Assembly: GCA_013365325.1 (NCBI GenBank)
Contig: JABVXV010000004.1
Span: 744,001-808,000 of the forward strand
From: Dipetalonema caudispina
Lineage: Eukaryota > Nematoda > Chromadorea > Rhabditida > Onchocercidae
Length of the DNA: 64,000 nt
Direction: 5' to 3'
The position numbers were made by a program, and so were the translations under genes. The notes beneath the pieces were generated by a model. That model saw only the letters and a list, made by a program, of their open reading frames with translations. It ran no database searches and was not told the DNA's origin. Every line of letters starts with the position of its first letter. The first letter of the stretch is position 1. This document shows, piece by piece, positions 39,701 to 53,129 of the stretch.

Positions 39701-42700
39701 GCCATAATGGGCCGAATAAATAACCAATCGTTTATTTTGCTTGCAGCTTAAATGCATTGTTGACCCTTCGCAAAATGACTCTTCGTCGAATGATACTTAA
39801 AATTATTTAAATTTTATGAAGCCATTATAAAAAGAATGGCAATAGTGGGAAGATTTAATATTATTTTACTATTACTATCACTAATTTGTTCTAAATTTAA
39901 TTTATATTTGATTTCGTATTGAACTATTAGCTGTAGATAAATTTAATCGATAAATTCAAAATCTTTAAAAGTCTAAAACAGGTCCTTCAAATTAAAATCG
40001 TTAGAGTTGCTCACCTGGTTTGCATTTATAAGATATCTGAAGATATTTAGAAATATCTGAACATGGATCAGTACCAAAAAAAGATGGCCTCACCATTATC
40101 TTACATTTTCTCTTGTTACGACATTGTTCCAGAACTTTCTAGAAATTTTAGAGAAGTTAAAAAATTTTTTTCACATTGTAGGAAGCTATGCTGTTTCATC
40201 TTTGCTAATGAATTCTACTTAAGATCGATCTGACCCTTTCTTAGTCAGGGTCAATGTGTCAACTGTTCATCTCCTCTAAAGTTTAGGACAAAAGATTATA
40301 TAGGTGCCATTCATCCTTTATCTGTTCACATTACCTTCCCTTATGATAAATAAACTTTTTGTTTTGAAGACACCGCTCTGATATAGCAGAAATTTAATAC
40401 CATAAAATATTGCATCTCCTTTGCTAAAAGCTGGGATCACATGAAAGGGTTTTCAAAACTTTTAAATGAGAAAAGAGGCAAAGAAAAAGTAACATAAAGG
40501 CATATGAATTATTATGATCTATCGGTGATTAGTATTTGTCTTTAAAGTTTTAAAAGTGGAAAGTCTTCAAATTTTTTTTTTTGCTGAAAAACTTTTGATA
40601 AATGCAACAAAATTGAAAAATGTTAAGATTTATGATTTCGAAAGCCAAAGCATATTTCGATGATAAAAGATGAGCATTTCCACCTTCGCATAAATATCGT
40701 AAACTGAATTTAGAAATAATTGTTATTCCTCCTTACTTTCATTCTTATCCAAATCATTTTTGAATATAAATCTTATTTGTATCTTATGCATATAATTTTG
40801 CGAGTTTTTTTTTATTTACAAATGAAATAATTGTTCGCAGAGGAATAAAAAATCAAATTTTTGATAGTATTATTGAAGGACAGAAAGATTAGGTTGTACT
40901 GTTAAATAAATTAATTTGCATGAGTAATTCGTAGAATATTACTGGAATTTGATCAACATCTTCAAAATGGCAAAAAGCATTTTATATTATAAAGCCTTCT
41001 TGTCAATTTTTAAAAGAGAAAGTTATGGAAAAATTATGAGCAAAATTCTCCAAACAAAATTTTCGCACAAATGTATCGTATTTCTGCCAAATGAAAAACA
41101 CTTAAAAAGTTAATTATACTTTTAATCATTGGTCAGAAAAAAAATTTTTCAAGGATTACCAATATTCAAAGCAAAAGAACTTTGTTTTGAGCAGACCACA
41201 TCAATCTCGCTCCAAAATTTTATAAAAAAAAAAAGAGAAAAACTCTTCGGTGGTGGTAAACATCATTTTAAAAAATGAACAATAAATAACAAAATTTCTG
41301 CCAGGTTTTTTTTCAAATTTCAAAATTATCAAAAATCAAAGTTAAGCAAAAAACAAATAAAAAAATCCTCCATCTCTTTCATCACACTGTTACAATTTTG
41401 TATAATACACAAACTCATCGGAAATTATAACAAAATTCCTTTACAATATCAATAACAATTAATGTAAAAGCGTTGTTATCAGAAATCAAATGAAGTAAAG
41501 TTTTTAAATTAAACAATTGGGTTCGAATGTTTTCATAATTGCTTAAACATTTATCATTTCCCACTGAAATATTTTTAATCAAACTGAATGGGAATGTCAT
41601 TACAATTTTTTTTCACCAACTGTAAGCAAAGTTTCACACTTTGATCAACAAATTCAAATAATGCTTCAATTCGTTTGCTCGTTTAGAGTAAATTTTCAAA
41701 ATTCCAATTTTCTTTTTAAAAATTTGCCAGTTAAAAAAAAAATAAACAAGAACAAATACAACTTTCACTAATATTTTTATGAAATTGCTTTTTATCTTCT
41801 TATAGCAATTATTAAGGATACAATAAATGTCCACGTGTTAATTAATCATGCGGTTGGATGGACGACCAGACGCAACAAATTTTCGTATTGTTTTTCTCTC
41901 TTATTAGGTACTATGAACAGCTGTATCGTTTTGTCAAAAGCAAATGTTATTAATGATTGGAACGTACTTTTACATTTTCATTCGATAATTATAGTAATTT
42001 TCAAGTTCTGCTTGCAAAAGGATTAATGTTTATCCATTTCATTACACCTCCAAACAATTTTGGTCGTTGATGAGAGGAAACAAAGAGTTGAAGAGTGGTG
42101 AAGAATCTTCAACAAGTACCTACTCAAGTAAAATTCAATCCTGTGAACCTTTAGAAGCCTCTAATATCTTAGTTCCTATTCACCCATTCATAATAATGAC
42201 CACAAAGGTCTCTCATGCAGTTGTGCAGAAGAAGAGAAGAAGTGACGTTGTAAATGATAAATTTTCAACTTACCGCATGGGCCTGTATCACATCACAACT
42301 AACATCTTCATTGAGTGGAAATTGATGCTTTGTAGTTGATGAGGGACAAAGTTGATCATTTGGTACCAAACGACCGTAAAATATATTTTCAAGCAAGATT
42401 TGCGTATTTTTCGGGCAGTGCAACGTAATTCGTTCACCATCACATGCTTGTACCAAATTACTCCTTAGGCTTTCCATCATAAGGGCTGCAATTTGAGAGT
42501 AACTTAAATGATTAATTAAAACACATAATTTGAGGAATTTAAACATCCTGAAAATGATTTTATCCGGATGCTAAAATTATATTCTAGATTTGTTAGCTAA
42601 TCTAGTCCTCCGTCCAAGAATAATCATTCCAGCTAATCAGCTTCAATAAAGAGTTTAAAGTGCAACAACTGTTTTATGACAAGAATGTAATTAAGACTAG

Positions 42701-45038
42701 AAGACCAAAATTAAATAAAAATTTAAACACTAAACTAATCTAAAACATGACTTTTTTTTCGATCCAATTGATGCAATATTTTTATCACATATTAATCATG
42801 TAATAGTATACAGTGCAAAATGAATGTTTTTCTGATTTTGCATACAGATTGATTTTTATAATCAAAGACAAAGAAGCACCAACAGAAATAATGCAAACTG
42901 TTAAAAAATTCAATTTTATACTGCCGTATCAAATATACCGAGAAATACAGAAACCGTTGTAGCGGAGGGTAGTATATCAGTTTGTTATCAGAAATCATAG
43001 ATATTGTTATTTTTGCCTTTTATGTTAGTCTTTTTCGTTTTTTTTTTTTAAGCGAATGAATTGGATGATAAGAGATGATTGATTATTTGATATAATGTTT
43101 TGGAGTTAAATGATTATTGAGAGATACAGTTTATATGAAAGTTGGAATTTGAATGAGTATTTCGATGTTAGAAAGGACGAAAGTGTGCAGAAATCCCTGA
43201 AATTTGAAATGAAGTAATAAGGAGCATGATGAATTAGTTCCTATTGAACTTCTTGATGAATTACATCCCATTTCATTTTGTGAAATGAAAAGACAAATTT
43301 GCGGAACTCATTAGATCTTTACATAATCATGCTAAATATATGGATTATTTATTTATTTATAGTATTCATATATGGTACATCAGAACTTTCTATTGATATA
43401 TTGATACAACAAAATTTTATAAATTCATCAAATGAATTTAACATTTTTTGAAAGCATTTCACAACGAAGATTTCAGATTTGATAAAACAGCGATGTTGAA
43501 TGGGAAAATGAATCCTTTAGAATTATTCAAATTAATGAACTGAAATTACTTATTGAGATTATGAAAGTTAAATGAAACGATGGATTTACATAAAATTTAA
43601 TTATAAACAAAAAAGTACGAAATAATTAAATATGGATAAACTAATGAGCGAATAAAAGAATGGATGAATAAAGCATCGCAAGCAGAAAAATGAATTACTA
43701 AAAAATCGATCAATGCATGGAATTAATTCATCTGTTAAATGTCCTTTCTGCTATTATGCACAAATATAACTATCCGATCAGACATAATATCCAAAGAATA
43801 TTGAAACGTCGAAAGATGGAATGAAGACTTATCATTTTAAGATAACTGATAGAATAAGTGAAGTGATAATATCAGATAATCGCATTTGAGCCAAATAGAA
43901 ATCTGAGAAAATTGGATTCTTTCATATTTTAGTATGTCTTTAGATGCCAAAATCAATTTCTATAACAATTCTGAAGTCAAAAATCTCGTGATTTTTCTCC
44001 GTAATCATAAAATAATACGTTTTACTTGTCTGAATTACAATTTCCTTTTACTTTTCCAGGTCGATAAAATTTTATTTAACTACTGAACCATATTTTTCAA
44101 AAAAGAAAATCGGAAAATTATCATTTCGATGAACAAATAAATGAGAAAGAAAAGAAAAAAGAAATTATTGTACTGCAATGCTTTTAGGGAAAATGAAAAA
44201 GGAAGAAAAAAAAAATTGTTGTAAATTTTATTGGATATTTTTCCTCATTTTCTCATTTGGTAAAAAAGTAGCAATTTAATAATTTGTTTTCCTTTGCCTA
44301 ACTTTTTTTCATTGGCAGAATTTTTCAGTTGAACCTTTAGAAAAACATCTTCAAACTATTTCATTCCATCTTAGATTACTCAATGCTTCCGATTTGAATA
44401 GTCTAACTTTATTAGGCCAATATAAGATATTTGTCTGATACTTTAGAGCTTGAGAGTTAAAATGAATTTCTGAATAGCCAAGTCTAATCTACTTTAAATT
44501 TAAAACTCTATTTTATTACAAGCAAGCATACAGTATAAGCTACACATACACAATAGCAGTTTACAAAAAAAATTGTGCGTACTTACCATGCCTTAACTCT
44601 GCCGCATATAGCATCTCTGAATTTAAAATTAATAATTCGGAACAATCCAAATATTCTTTCAAATCAAGGTAAAGTTATCAAGAAGTCTTTTACAATCAAA
44701 AGGTCATAGGGTCATTCAAGTTTTTGAAGTAGAAACCTTAAGATTTTTTCAGTACCTTCTTGCAACATTCTCGATCACATTGAAAAGAAAGTACATGTCG
44801 GGCACAACAATCAATTTACTCTTGTCATTCATTCTGAGTTCAGCCCCATCTATTGTTATAAATAGATAAACTACAAAAAAAAAGGAAATGAAATCTGCCA
44901 AAAATTTAACAAACCGTTGATCACTTCCGGATCAGCGTGACTGGATTTTGCTACCGTCATCATTGTTGGTGTTGTCGTTGCTGTGGTACTAAACCAGCCA
45001 AGGGAGATCATTGTTACAGCCAAAAGCACAATAAACAT
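36796..45038 (-). CDS. eva-1: EVA-1-type transmembrane receptor with two SUEL lectin domains, 11 exons
   Basis: Exons downward: 45038-44915, 44870-44756, 44616-44587, 42502-42274, 40138-40015, 39795-39646, 38435-38292, 37964-37897, 37655-37517, 37387-37286, 37028-36796. All phases agree and give 485 residues. A hydrophobic N-terminus (MFIVLLAVTMISLGWF) can act as signal peptide. SUEL/galactose-lectin domain 1 covers about residues 109-205 (ACDGERITLHC, FYGR, DPC..KYLQISYKC). Domain 2 covers about 215-305 (FCEGSTMHLSC, AHYGR, GIHKYLSLIFMC). A membrane helix lies near 414-436, followed by a basic stop-transfer CCRRRMKRK and a short tail. In C. elegans EVA-1 acts with Robo/SAX-3 in Slit signalling and with UNC-40 in MADD-4 signalling; the same role here is inferred. 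The open frame extends upstream of the chosen ATG, and the last donor at 37286 was chosen for phase. Confidence 0.92.
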
Positions 45039-48000
45039 GAATATTTGGAGGTCAGGATTTGAAGTTTCTGGTTTTTTGAAATTTTCAGAAAAGAACTAAA
45101 ATTTTCAACATCGTTATTTTTCATCATAATTGCATCAAATTTCCCACATACATTTTCGATTATAATTAAAGTTTCTTTTTCCTGTAACAGAAAATTAATT
45201 TCAAAGAATAGATTAGTAAATGTTCAAATTAGGGTACAAGATTAGAAATGAACAGATATGGACAGAAGAAATATGAGGATGGCAACAGCTGTTCAAAAGT
45301 ATTTCCTATCACAGTTATAGTGAAAACACCAGACATATCCGATGAAACAAACGATAATGCAAAATATTAAAATAGCGCAAAAATATATGCCGAAGATGGG
45401 ACGAAATTTTTTTGAAATTAAACCAAGCAACTTCAAAGGATGATAAAAATGTTGTATAGATGCATAAAAATGAAGAGGGCAGTGATATTTAGTGATTGAT
45501 AATCCAATTAGATCTACGTCTGATGATTAATTTAAATAAAGCTTTGAAATAGATTCTTCATGATCATATTGCACACTGTATTACAACATTAATTATGATA
45601 AATATAATGATAAAAATTTGATAGCGACCATTACAATCATAATCTATGATGATAATTTAACTGTGATAAGAGCACCAATCATATTAACAGTTATCGATAA
45701 ACACAATACTGCTAGTAAGTAGTAGCCTTCTGAACGCGATCATTGAAGCATCTGCTATAAATCAATCTAAGCATTTTTCTTTGTAAAAACTGTCCGAAAT
45801 AGACTATAAATAAGAGAAGATGAAAAAAAAATATAGACAAGGAAAAGAGATCAGTCAAGTCCATCAGCACTAAACTCAAAATTTCAATTTTCTTCTCGAT
45901 CAGCGATGGGCGGGGCACGGGGAAGAGATGTAAAACGAATGAATTTTTGAAAACAGGCCATCAATAGTAGCCGGCCAAAAGAGCCATTCGATAATATCAT
46001 ATCAGTACTATTTGTGCATTCCACAAATACCAAAACAAAAAACAAAAAAAAAAAAAAATTTGCGAAAACACCAGGTGAGCTGCTAAATTCGTTCAGTTAA
46101 AGAGCTTTTAGGTTGCTGAATAATAGTTTCTATATTATCAAAACTTTTTTTACCTTCAATTTAATGAACAATTCATTAACAATTATTCAAATATTTTAAA
46201 AGTGGCGAAGCATTAACTGAGATACAGTATCGTTCTTCTCGGTTAGTTAATTTTAATTCAACTACTGATTTTTCTGCCGAAGTCGAAGATGTGAGTTTGA
46301 AGGAGAAGGGAAGATTTAATTGGGATTTCCACAGCTGTAAAGAATACCAGTCAAATCTTTTATTACATTTTAATTTTTAAAATTGTCTCGTGAATGAAAA
46401 GTTATCACTGTTTCGTGGAAAAAATCTAGAAGATTTGATCTGGCCAGGTACGTTATAATAAATTCAAAGTGATGGGTTTAGTCCTCCAAATAAATTGATG
46501 GATTCATTGATCGATTCTTCCCTAAATTTAATCTTTAGCTTAACTGTCCTACAGAAGGAAAGTCTAAAAAAAGAAAGTAAGTTGCAAAGATGAGAAAAAA
46601 TTTTTGAAATTTTCTTCAAATTGTATTAACTTTTCAATCACAATTAAACGGCAATGATTATATCAGTAACGGCGATGATGAATGAACATTATGATGGCAA
46701 CGCGGTTGATCATGTGATTGAAGTACAAGGATAATGATATGGACAACGGTCATTTTGTAACGATTCGTTATAAAATTTAAGTCAATGATGGCTATTTTGT
46801 TTCTTTTTTTTTCTGTTAATTTATGATCAGTCGCGGTTTTTTTGATCTGAGATCGAAGTTGTTGTGAAATTTTTCCCAATTTCTGCTTTATTTTTACCAT
46901 TAAGAAAGAATTTTATGTTATCAAATTTCCGCTCTTTTTATTCAAATTGTTCCCATTAAAGAATATTTCTTCTTTGATGAATTTGGATTCAAAACATTTA
47001 ACATAAAATTACGCAAAGACATTGAAGTACGCATTATAAGCTATAAAAATGAGAAAAGAACTAAAATATTGCTTCAAACAAAAGCCTTCTTCACAAAAGT
47101 TAAATATCCTAAAAATTTTGATATTTGAATTCATATGCAAGCCTTAATATTAATTAATTTGTTTTGTCATGGCATTTCTCAAATATTTTAAATTGGAATT
47201 TCGAAAAAATATTTCTAAATACTAAATTTGTTCACACAAGGCAAATGAAGTGTGATAATAAAGAAAGTAAATTTTGTCGTTCATTTGCAAATATGTAAAA
47301 ATTCATTTCTGCTATAATGCAATGAAGCATATAAAATCATTTGCGTAATAAGTTTTGAAAATATAAAATTAGAATTAGTATATATCGATGTCAACTGAAT
47401 TAAAGATAGGAGTTATGCTTTAAAAGAATTTTGTTGAAATTAACACCTGGATTTAGTGTAATTAACAAAATTTGATCTGTGATGTAATAATAATTGTTTT
47501 TATAACAATTAATCAAACTTCCTTCTCATAATATCCTAACTCTATCGACTGGTAAGTATTATTAAACGAGCAGTGCTAGCAAGAAATATCAAAATGTCAT
47601 ATTTAAGGCATATTTTAGATGAAAAGGATAGTTTGAAAGCTATAAAAAGTGATGAAAAAAAAAGTAAATGAGTAAATAAAATAGAGAATATATGTGGCAG
47701 GCGGTGTTAGGTTCGAGAACATATTAACTGGGCATTTATCCACAAGTTCAATTAAGCATGCAAAGTTTTGGAAGATTGAAACAAATTAAACAATAAGATG
47801 AAAAGAGCTGAGTAAATAAAATCAAATACTAAGTGAATAAGAGAGCTCGAGAGAAATACAGATTTATTCCGGAGTATATCCGGAAAATCTAAGGAAAAAT
47901 TGGAGTAAGACAATGCATTTTACTATCAACAATAGCTTCTTTTTTCTTTATCATACAAATGAAAAAGCTTACATTATTTATCTACCCGATCCATTTATTG

Positions 48001-51000
48001 ATAATTGGGCTGAAAAATGGTGAAGATGACAAGGACACATCTACCTATTCAATGAAGCGCAACAAATTGAGAAGAGGCAAAAAGGAATAAAGTTGACATT
48101 ATATTTCATGGATGCCGATATTTTTGTTCGGTAATTACTATTATGGCTAAGGGTAAATGATCCAAAGTCTTAAGGATCGTTTTAGTAATTATGAAGAGCA
48201 AAAAATTATTATTTATTGTTCTAAGCTTGCAGACTTAAAAATGTACCTATTAAAAAGTAATGAATAATTTAATGTCAAATATGACATTTAAAAAGAGCTT
48301 AAGTTATAAGATAGTTTTAGTATCTAAGACCTACTTGTTTTAGGTACCAAAACTATCCTGCATCAGTTAAAGAAGTAAAAAATCTTTTTCTGCTTATTGT
48401 TACACTAATGAGAGCTTTGTAATTTTAAGTTAGCGAAATTTGACCATTTAGGTGAAGTAATTCAATCGTCAATATAGATTTGAAATGCAAGTCACCTCCT
48501 GTCAAATTTTAAGCGCCTGCTGCGCAGATGACAACTGGTAGCATCATAGTAAGCGAAATAAATTTCAGTTAAGTTTTTATTGTGAAAACTTTCGAATTTA
48601 TTTCTAAAAATTAAGTTATTTATGGGTAAAATAGATAAAGTTTTGGTACTGTCTTGGCAAAAACTTCTCTTTCTAGTGAGAGCATTCTAAATTTGAGATT
48701 GTTATTTTGTTGAAAGATTTTCTCCTTTGATTACTGCGCCTCTATCTCAATCTTTTACACGGCTAGAATTACAAAAAAATAATGGATCATATTGTAATTT
48801 AAAACTCTTTCCTCTACATTTTTCAGAGAGCTAAAGTTTTCTCTCTTTTTTTGTCAAAATTAGTAAATTTAAAAATGAAAATTTACAGGGAAAATAAGTG
48901 AAAGAGCCAAACTTCGGCGTTTTGGGATCATAAAATTCAGATCATGAATTTGAAGTATTCTCTCCGTCAGCTTGGATAATAACAACAGAGCAATTTGACT
49001 AAAATTTCTTGAATTTTTGAAATGAAGAGAAATGTGAATCGTAAATTCTAATTCGGATCAATATTCAACGATTTAATAAAATAAATTTGATTGGATGACA
49101 GATTCTTAACTGGTCAATTGCAGAAATTCTAAGCTCTTTGTACAACTCTGAACATTTTCAAATCTTCAGATTATTTAAAAATTTTAAAAACGAATTCCGG
49201 ACGCAATAAAAACAAACATTTGCATTTCAAAAATTCAATCAATAGAATTTTCATTTGCCATTCAATCATTTATAAAATCAGAAAATTTGATATTATTCAG
49301 TAATTCAAGAAGCCATCAAAAACATTGAATTAAAAATATCTTCTCCAAAATCCAAGCAATACTTCAAACTTCAATTTTTTTTTCTTTTCAGTAAAGAAAT
49401 GTCGTTGTAATTACTTCTCAAGAAAAAGATAAGATTTCAAAAATATATTTGTTAAACTGAACTGCAAATGACTGAAGATTAAAGCAGCAACTCTGTTGAG
49501 TAATATTAGATCAGAAAAGGAGAAATGGAATATCATCGATGAGAATATTCATAGAGGAATTTATTAGGGATCGACTAAAAAGAATTGAAATTCGTACTCA
49601 TCCTTGAAATCAAAGTGGAGGAGGATGAAGTGGAGCTGAAAGGAAAGAGGAAGAGTGTGTAAATGGGAAATATATAGGGAAATTTCTTCAATTGCTGCAA
49701 TTCCTGAAAGCGATAATGAAGAAAAATTTTATACAGGACGAAATTGAATTTCGATGACTTTATTCAATTGTAAATTTTAGACACGTCAACATCAGCTTAA
49801 TAAGGTACCCTACTGGCTTAAGGTATATGCATGAATAGTGCACACTTCCAGTATTTCTGCAGGCGATCACTATTTGTTGAAATTTTGGAAGATGATTGGT
49901 TTTCATCAGTTAAATATTTTAATGAAAGTATTGAATGAAAAGATAAAATTTGGACAACGAGTAATTATGAAAATAAGTATTGCTTCGTTTCATTTTACAT
50001 CGTTTGTCGAAAGGGACACGTAATGTTGTGATGAAATGTTTAAAAACTTCACAGATTATTAAATTCAAGGAATAAAAGTGATTTAAATTACGCCAAATTT
50101 TTATTAAATCCACAAAAAAAAAAAAAAAAAATGAATTGACTTCCAATTATTTTAATGACCCTCTACGATTTCTGTTGAAATCATTAACGGAATGATGGAA
50201 GAAGAATAAGTAATCGTTTCTTTAGTGCAATATGTTCTACCCGTTACTATGGATACTAAAAAAAGGCCTTAAATGTCCTACTACCATGCAGGAAAATATA
50301 AGATATGGTTGCTTGCTACATTAAGACTCTATTATTTGCCATCAAACGATAGCTGATATTTTTTGTGATAAGGAAAAAGAAAAAAATTAGAGAAAAAAGT
50401 AAGCCTAAAATTAAAGGTTATTGTATCTGATTTATACTACTTAAATTCAAATTCAAACTGAAAAGACTACCTTTGAGTTTTTAGAATTTGAATGAAATAA
50501 TAGTAAACATAATTAATAATTTTGGAGCTAGCTACTTTAATAGTGATAAGGAATTCGGGAATCTACTTGGGGAAGGTAATAGCTGGACGATAAAACCTAT
50601 TGATAGTTTATAAGAAATGAAATAAAATTTAATTCGGACTAATTTTAGACTTCACAATGTAGCGGAAAGCGAATAATAATAGGATATGAGCAAAAATTCA
50701 TTCATTATACAAATGAAAAAAGAAAAAAAAAGTGGAAAATATTGCAAAATACTACATCGGCAATAGCGGAATAAACAATTGGAGGTAACCTATTTTCCAT
50801 TAAAAATTCAATTTGGAAGATTGATTTTTTTCTTTCTAGAAATTCAGGATTCAGATTGTGCCTCTTTAAGTATGATTTAGATTCTTTTACGAATGATTCA
50901 CTTCCAATAAATGTTGCTGAGTGAAATGTCATTGTCAATAATTAAAGCTCAGTTTGTTCATATCACCTCAGATGATACTCATTCCATAATCAGTCCACAT

Positions 51001-53129
51001 TGTCGGTCATTCAACAACCATTTCGTTAATCACCACTGCGCTATAGAAGCATTTTCTTACCTGCTTTGATACTAATTCAAAATTTTCCATATTTCTGATA
51101 TCCCTTTAAGCTCATTTAAAATTGCAAGATTCTCTTGTTTACTTTTTCCTCGCAGTTTCACTTATGTTTTTCCTACTTAATCGTTGACCTTTTCGATAAA
51201 TTATAGATATTATTCATTGCATCAGAATTTATTCAATTTATGTTTCACTTTCTGCAATTGCAATTTTCATAATCAAATAAATTAATTTCATGTACTTTGA
51301 GAATTCACACAAAAGAATAAATATTGTGCGATTTTCGCTATATGATTATTTATGTTTATAATTTGAGACTTCTTCATCGAATTTCATATGTTGAGATAAT
51401 AAATGTCCGATGAAAAGTATAAAGCTCATCTACCATGATGTTGTTCTCCTACTGCATAATTTTAATCTGATTTCAAAATCATATTAGTTAGTTAACAGTG
51501 TTGAATGTGCATTACAATGTGACAATGCATGCATGACAGAAAGGCAAACGTTGTCAACACGACTTATATCAATCTTAACAATATCACCGTAAGGTTAATT
51601 ACTTGCATTTTCAGTTTCGTTTTTTTATAGTATTATCTTTTCCATCAAAAATTTCGAACTAGAAGTGGCGCTTAACCATTATAAGATTAAAATCAATGAA
51701 AATTACAAACATTAATACAGCAATAAGTCACTGTATTCATTTAATTTATATAAAATGCTACATTGTTTGTTTTCCATATAAAAGGTCATCGCTTCAAATA
51801 GGCTTGGTTAATAATATTAAACCATACTTGACCCCATGCATTCTTTCCCAACTTGCTTAATACATTTAAATCTTCTATCCAGTTCATCAAATAATGACAT
51901 GCATTGAAGAGGGAGAGTTCAACTTGAGCGGTGTATAGAATAACTGAATAAATTCCAAAAAATTAACTCTTCCAAAATATCTCCTATCGTTTCTGCAAAT
52001 TTGATGTACCTGCATTTTCGATACTGCGCTTTTATCCAAAAAGTTCTTGTTTTTAAAAATCAATTACAATAACTGCTCTTGCTGTTAATGTGCTATTGCT
52101 GATCGCCAACAATATCGGCTGTGGTGCATTGTTTACATACCGCAAAACATCGCCATGTCCTGCATCAAACTTTCCAAATTTTTTTTAAAAATCAAACTGA
52201 GAAAACCAAACAAACACAAACCATTCCACAGTGCTTACTATTTTATTACTCTTATCAATCCCATATGATTGAAAAAGTTCTTGAAAACCTCGTATAGAAG
52301 TTTGGTAGTTCGCATCAAAGAAAAATATGGATAAATGATAGCAAGATTATATGTAAATGCTGATGCAGCCCATAAAAGTACGAAATTGTCAACAAAATAC
52401 AAAATAAAAAACTACACTTAAATAAGCGCAAACATATACGAAATATATTATTTGTACTAAAAGATAATGATTAAGAAAAAAGTAAATAATTAAGTAAACA
52501 AATTAACAAATCAAAGAAAAAAGACTTCAACATTCTAACATTACGACTCACGACTTGGTCAATTGCATAAAAATTATAAATGTTTATGGGTTAGAAATAT
52601 AATGAAATTTGAGCTATGACTACTTTAAGCAGTAAGGAAACTTGGCATTTCTTTGAAAACTACTACTGCAATCTTTCGAAATATTATTACAGTGATGTTC
52701 ATCTAAGACAAATATTATGAACGATTCAAGAATCTATGTTTGCATTAAAATGGGAAGCAAATAAAGGTTTGCATAAAAAATTCGAACTAACATCAAATTT
52801 ATGCCTTAATTTCTAATAGACAAGGTAAACCGGAATCAGAAAATACCAGCATTTTCTTCTAAATAAAATTATGCAGTTTTGAAATAATTCAATTTCCTTG
52901 TATAGCACACCAAACTTATCAATAAAACAAATAAGAAAATCAATATGCTTTCGTATGAAACGGACCATACAGTCAAATGAAATGAAGAAAAAAACAAAAC
53001 CGATTGTGCAATAGCCAAAAGTAGCAAATTACATGTCAGAATCACGCAATAAAAATATAAAACAGACTAATTACGAGTCATTAATATTCGTAATCATCAA
53101 CAACCACATTATTTATGATAACAGTTCAT
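45039..53129. other. long gene-poor AT-rich interval
   Basis: About 8 kb between EVA-1 and the ethanolaminephosphotransferase gene, both on the - strand. No exon with family resemblance and splice signals was found. The longest frames (46658-46900, 50705-50938, both -) are low-complexity or unsupported. The interval could hold distal EVA-1 promoter sequence, 5' untranslated exons or unrecognised ncRNAs. An imperfect inverted repeat of about 14 bases lies near 48312-48359. Confidence 0.5.

Noticed and set aside
46658..46900. Lys-rich - strand open frame
   Set aside because: Low-complexity sequence of the kind expected from AT-rich DNA, with no neighbouring exons.
50705..50938. - strand open frame with plausible amino-acid mix
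   Set aside because: Isolated, unrecognised and ending in a Phe-rich low-complexity tail. Insufficient to call a gene.
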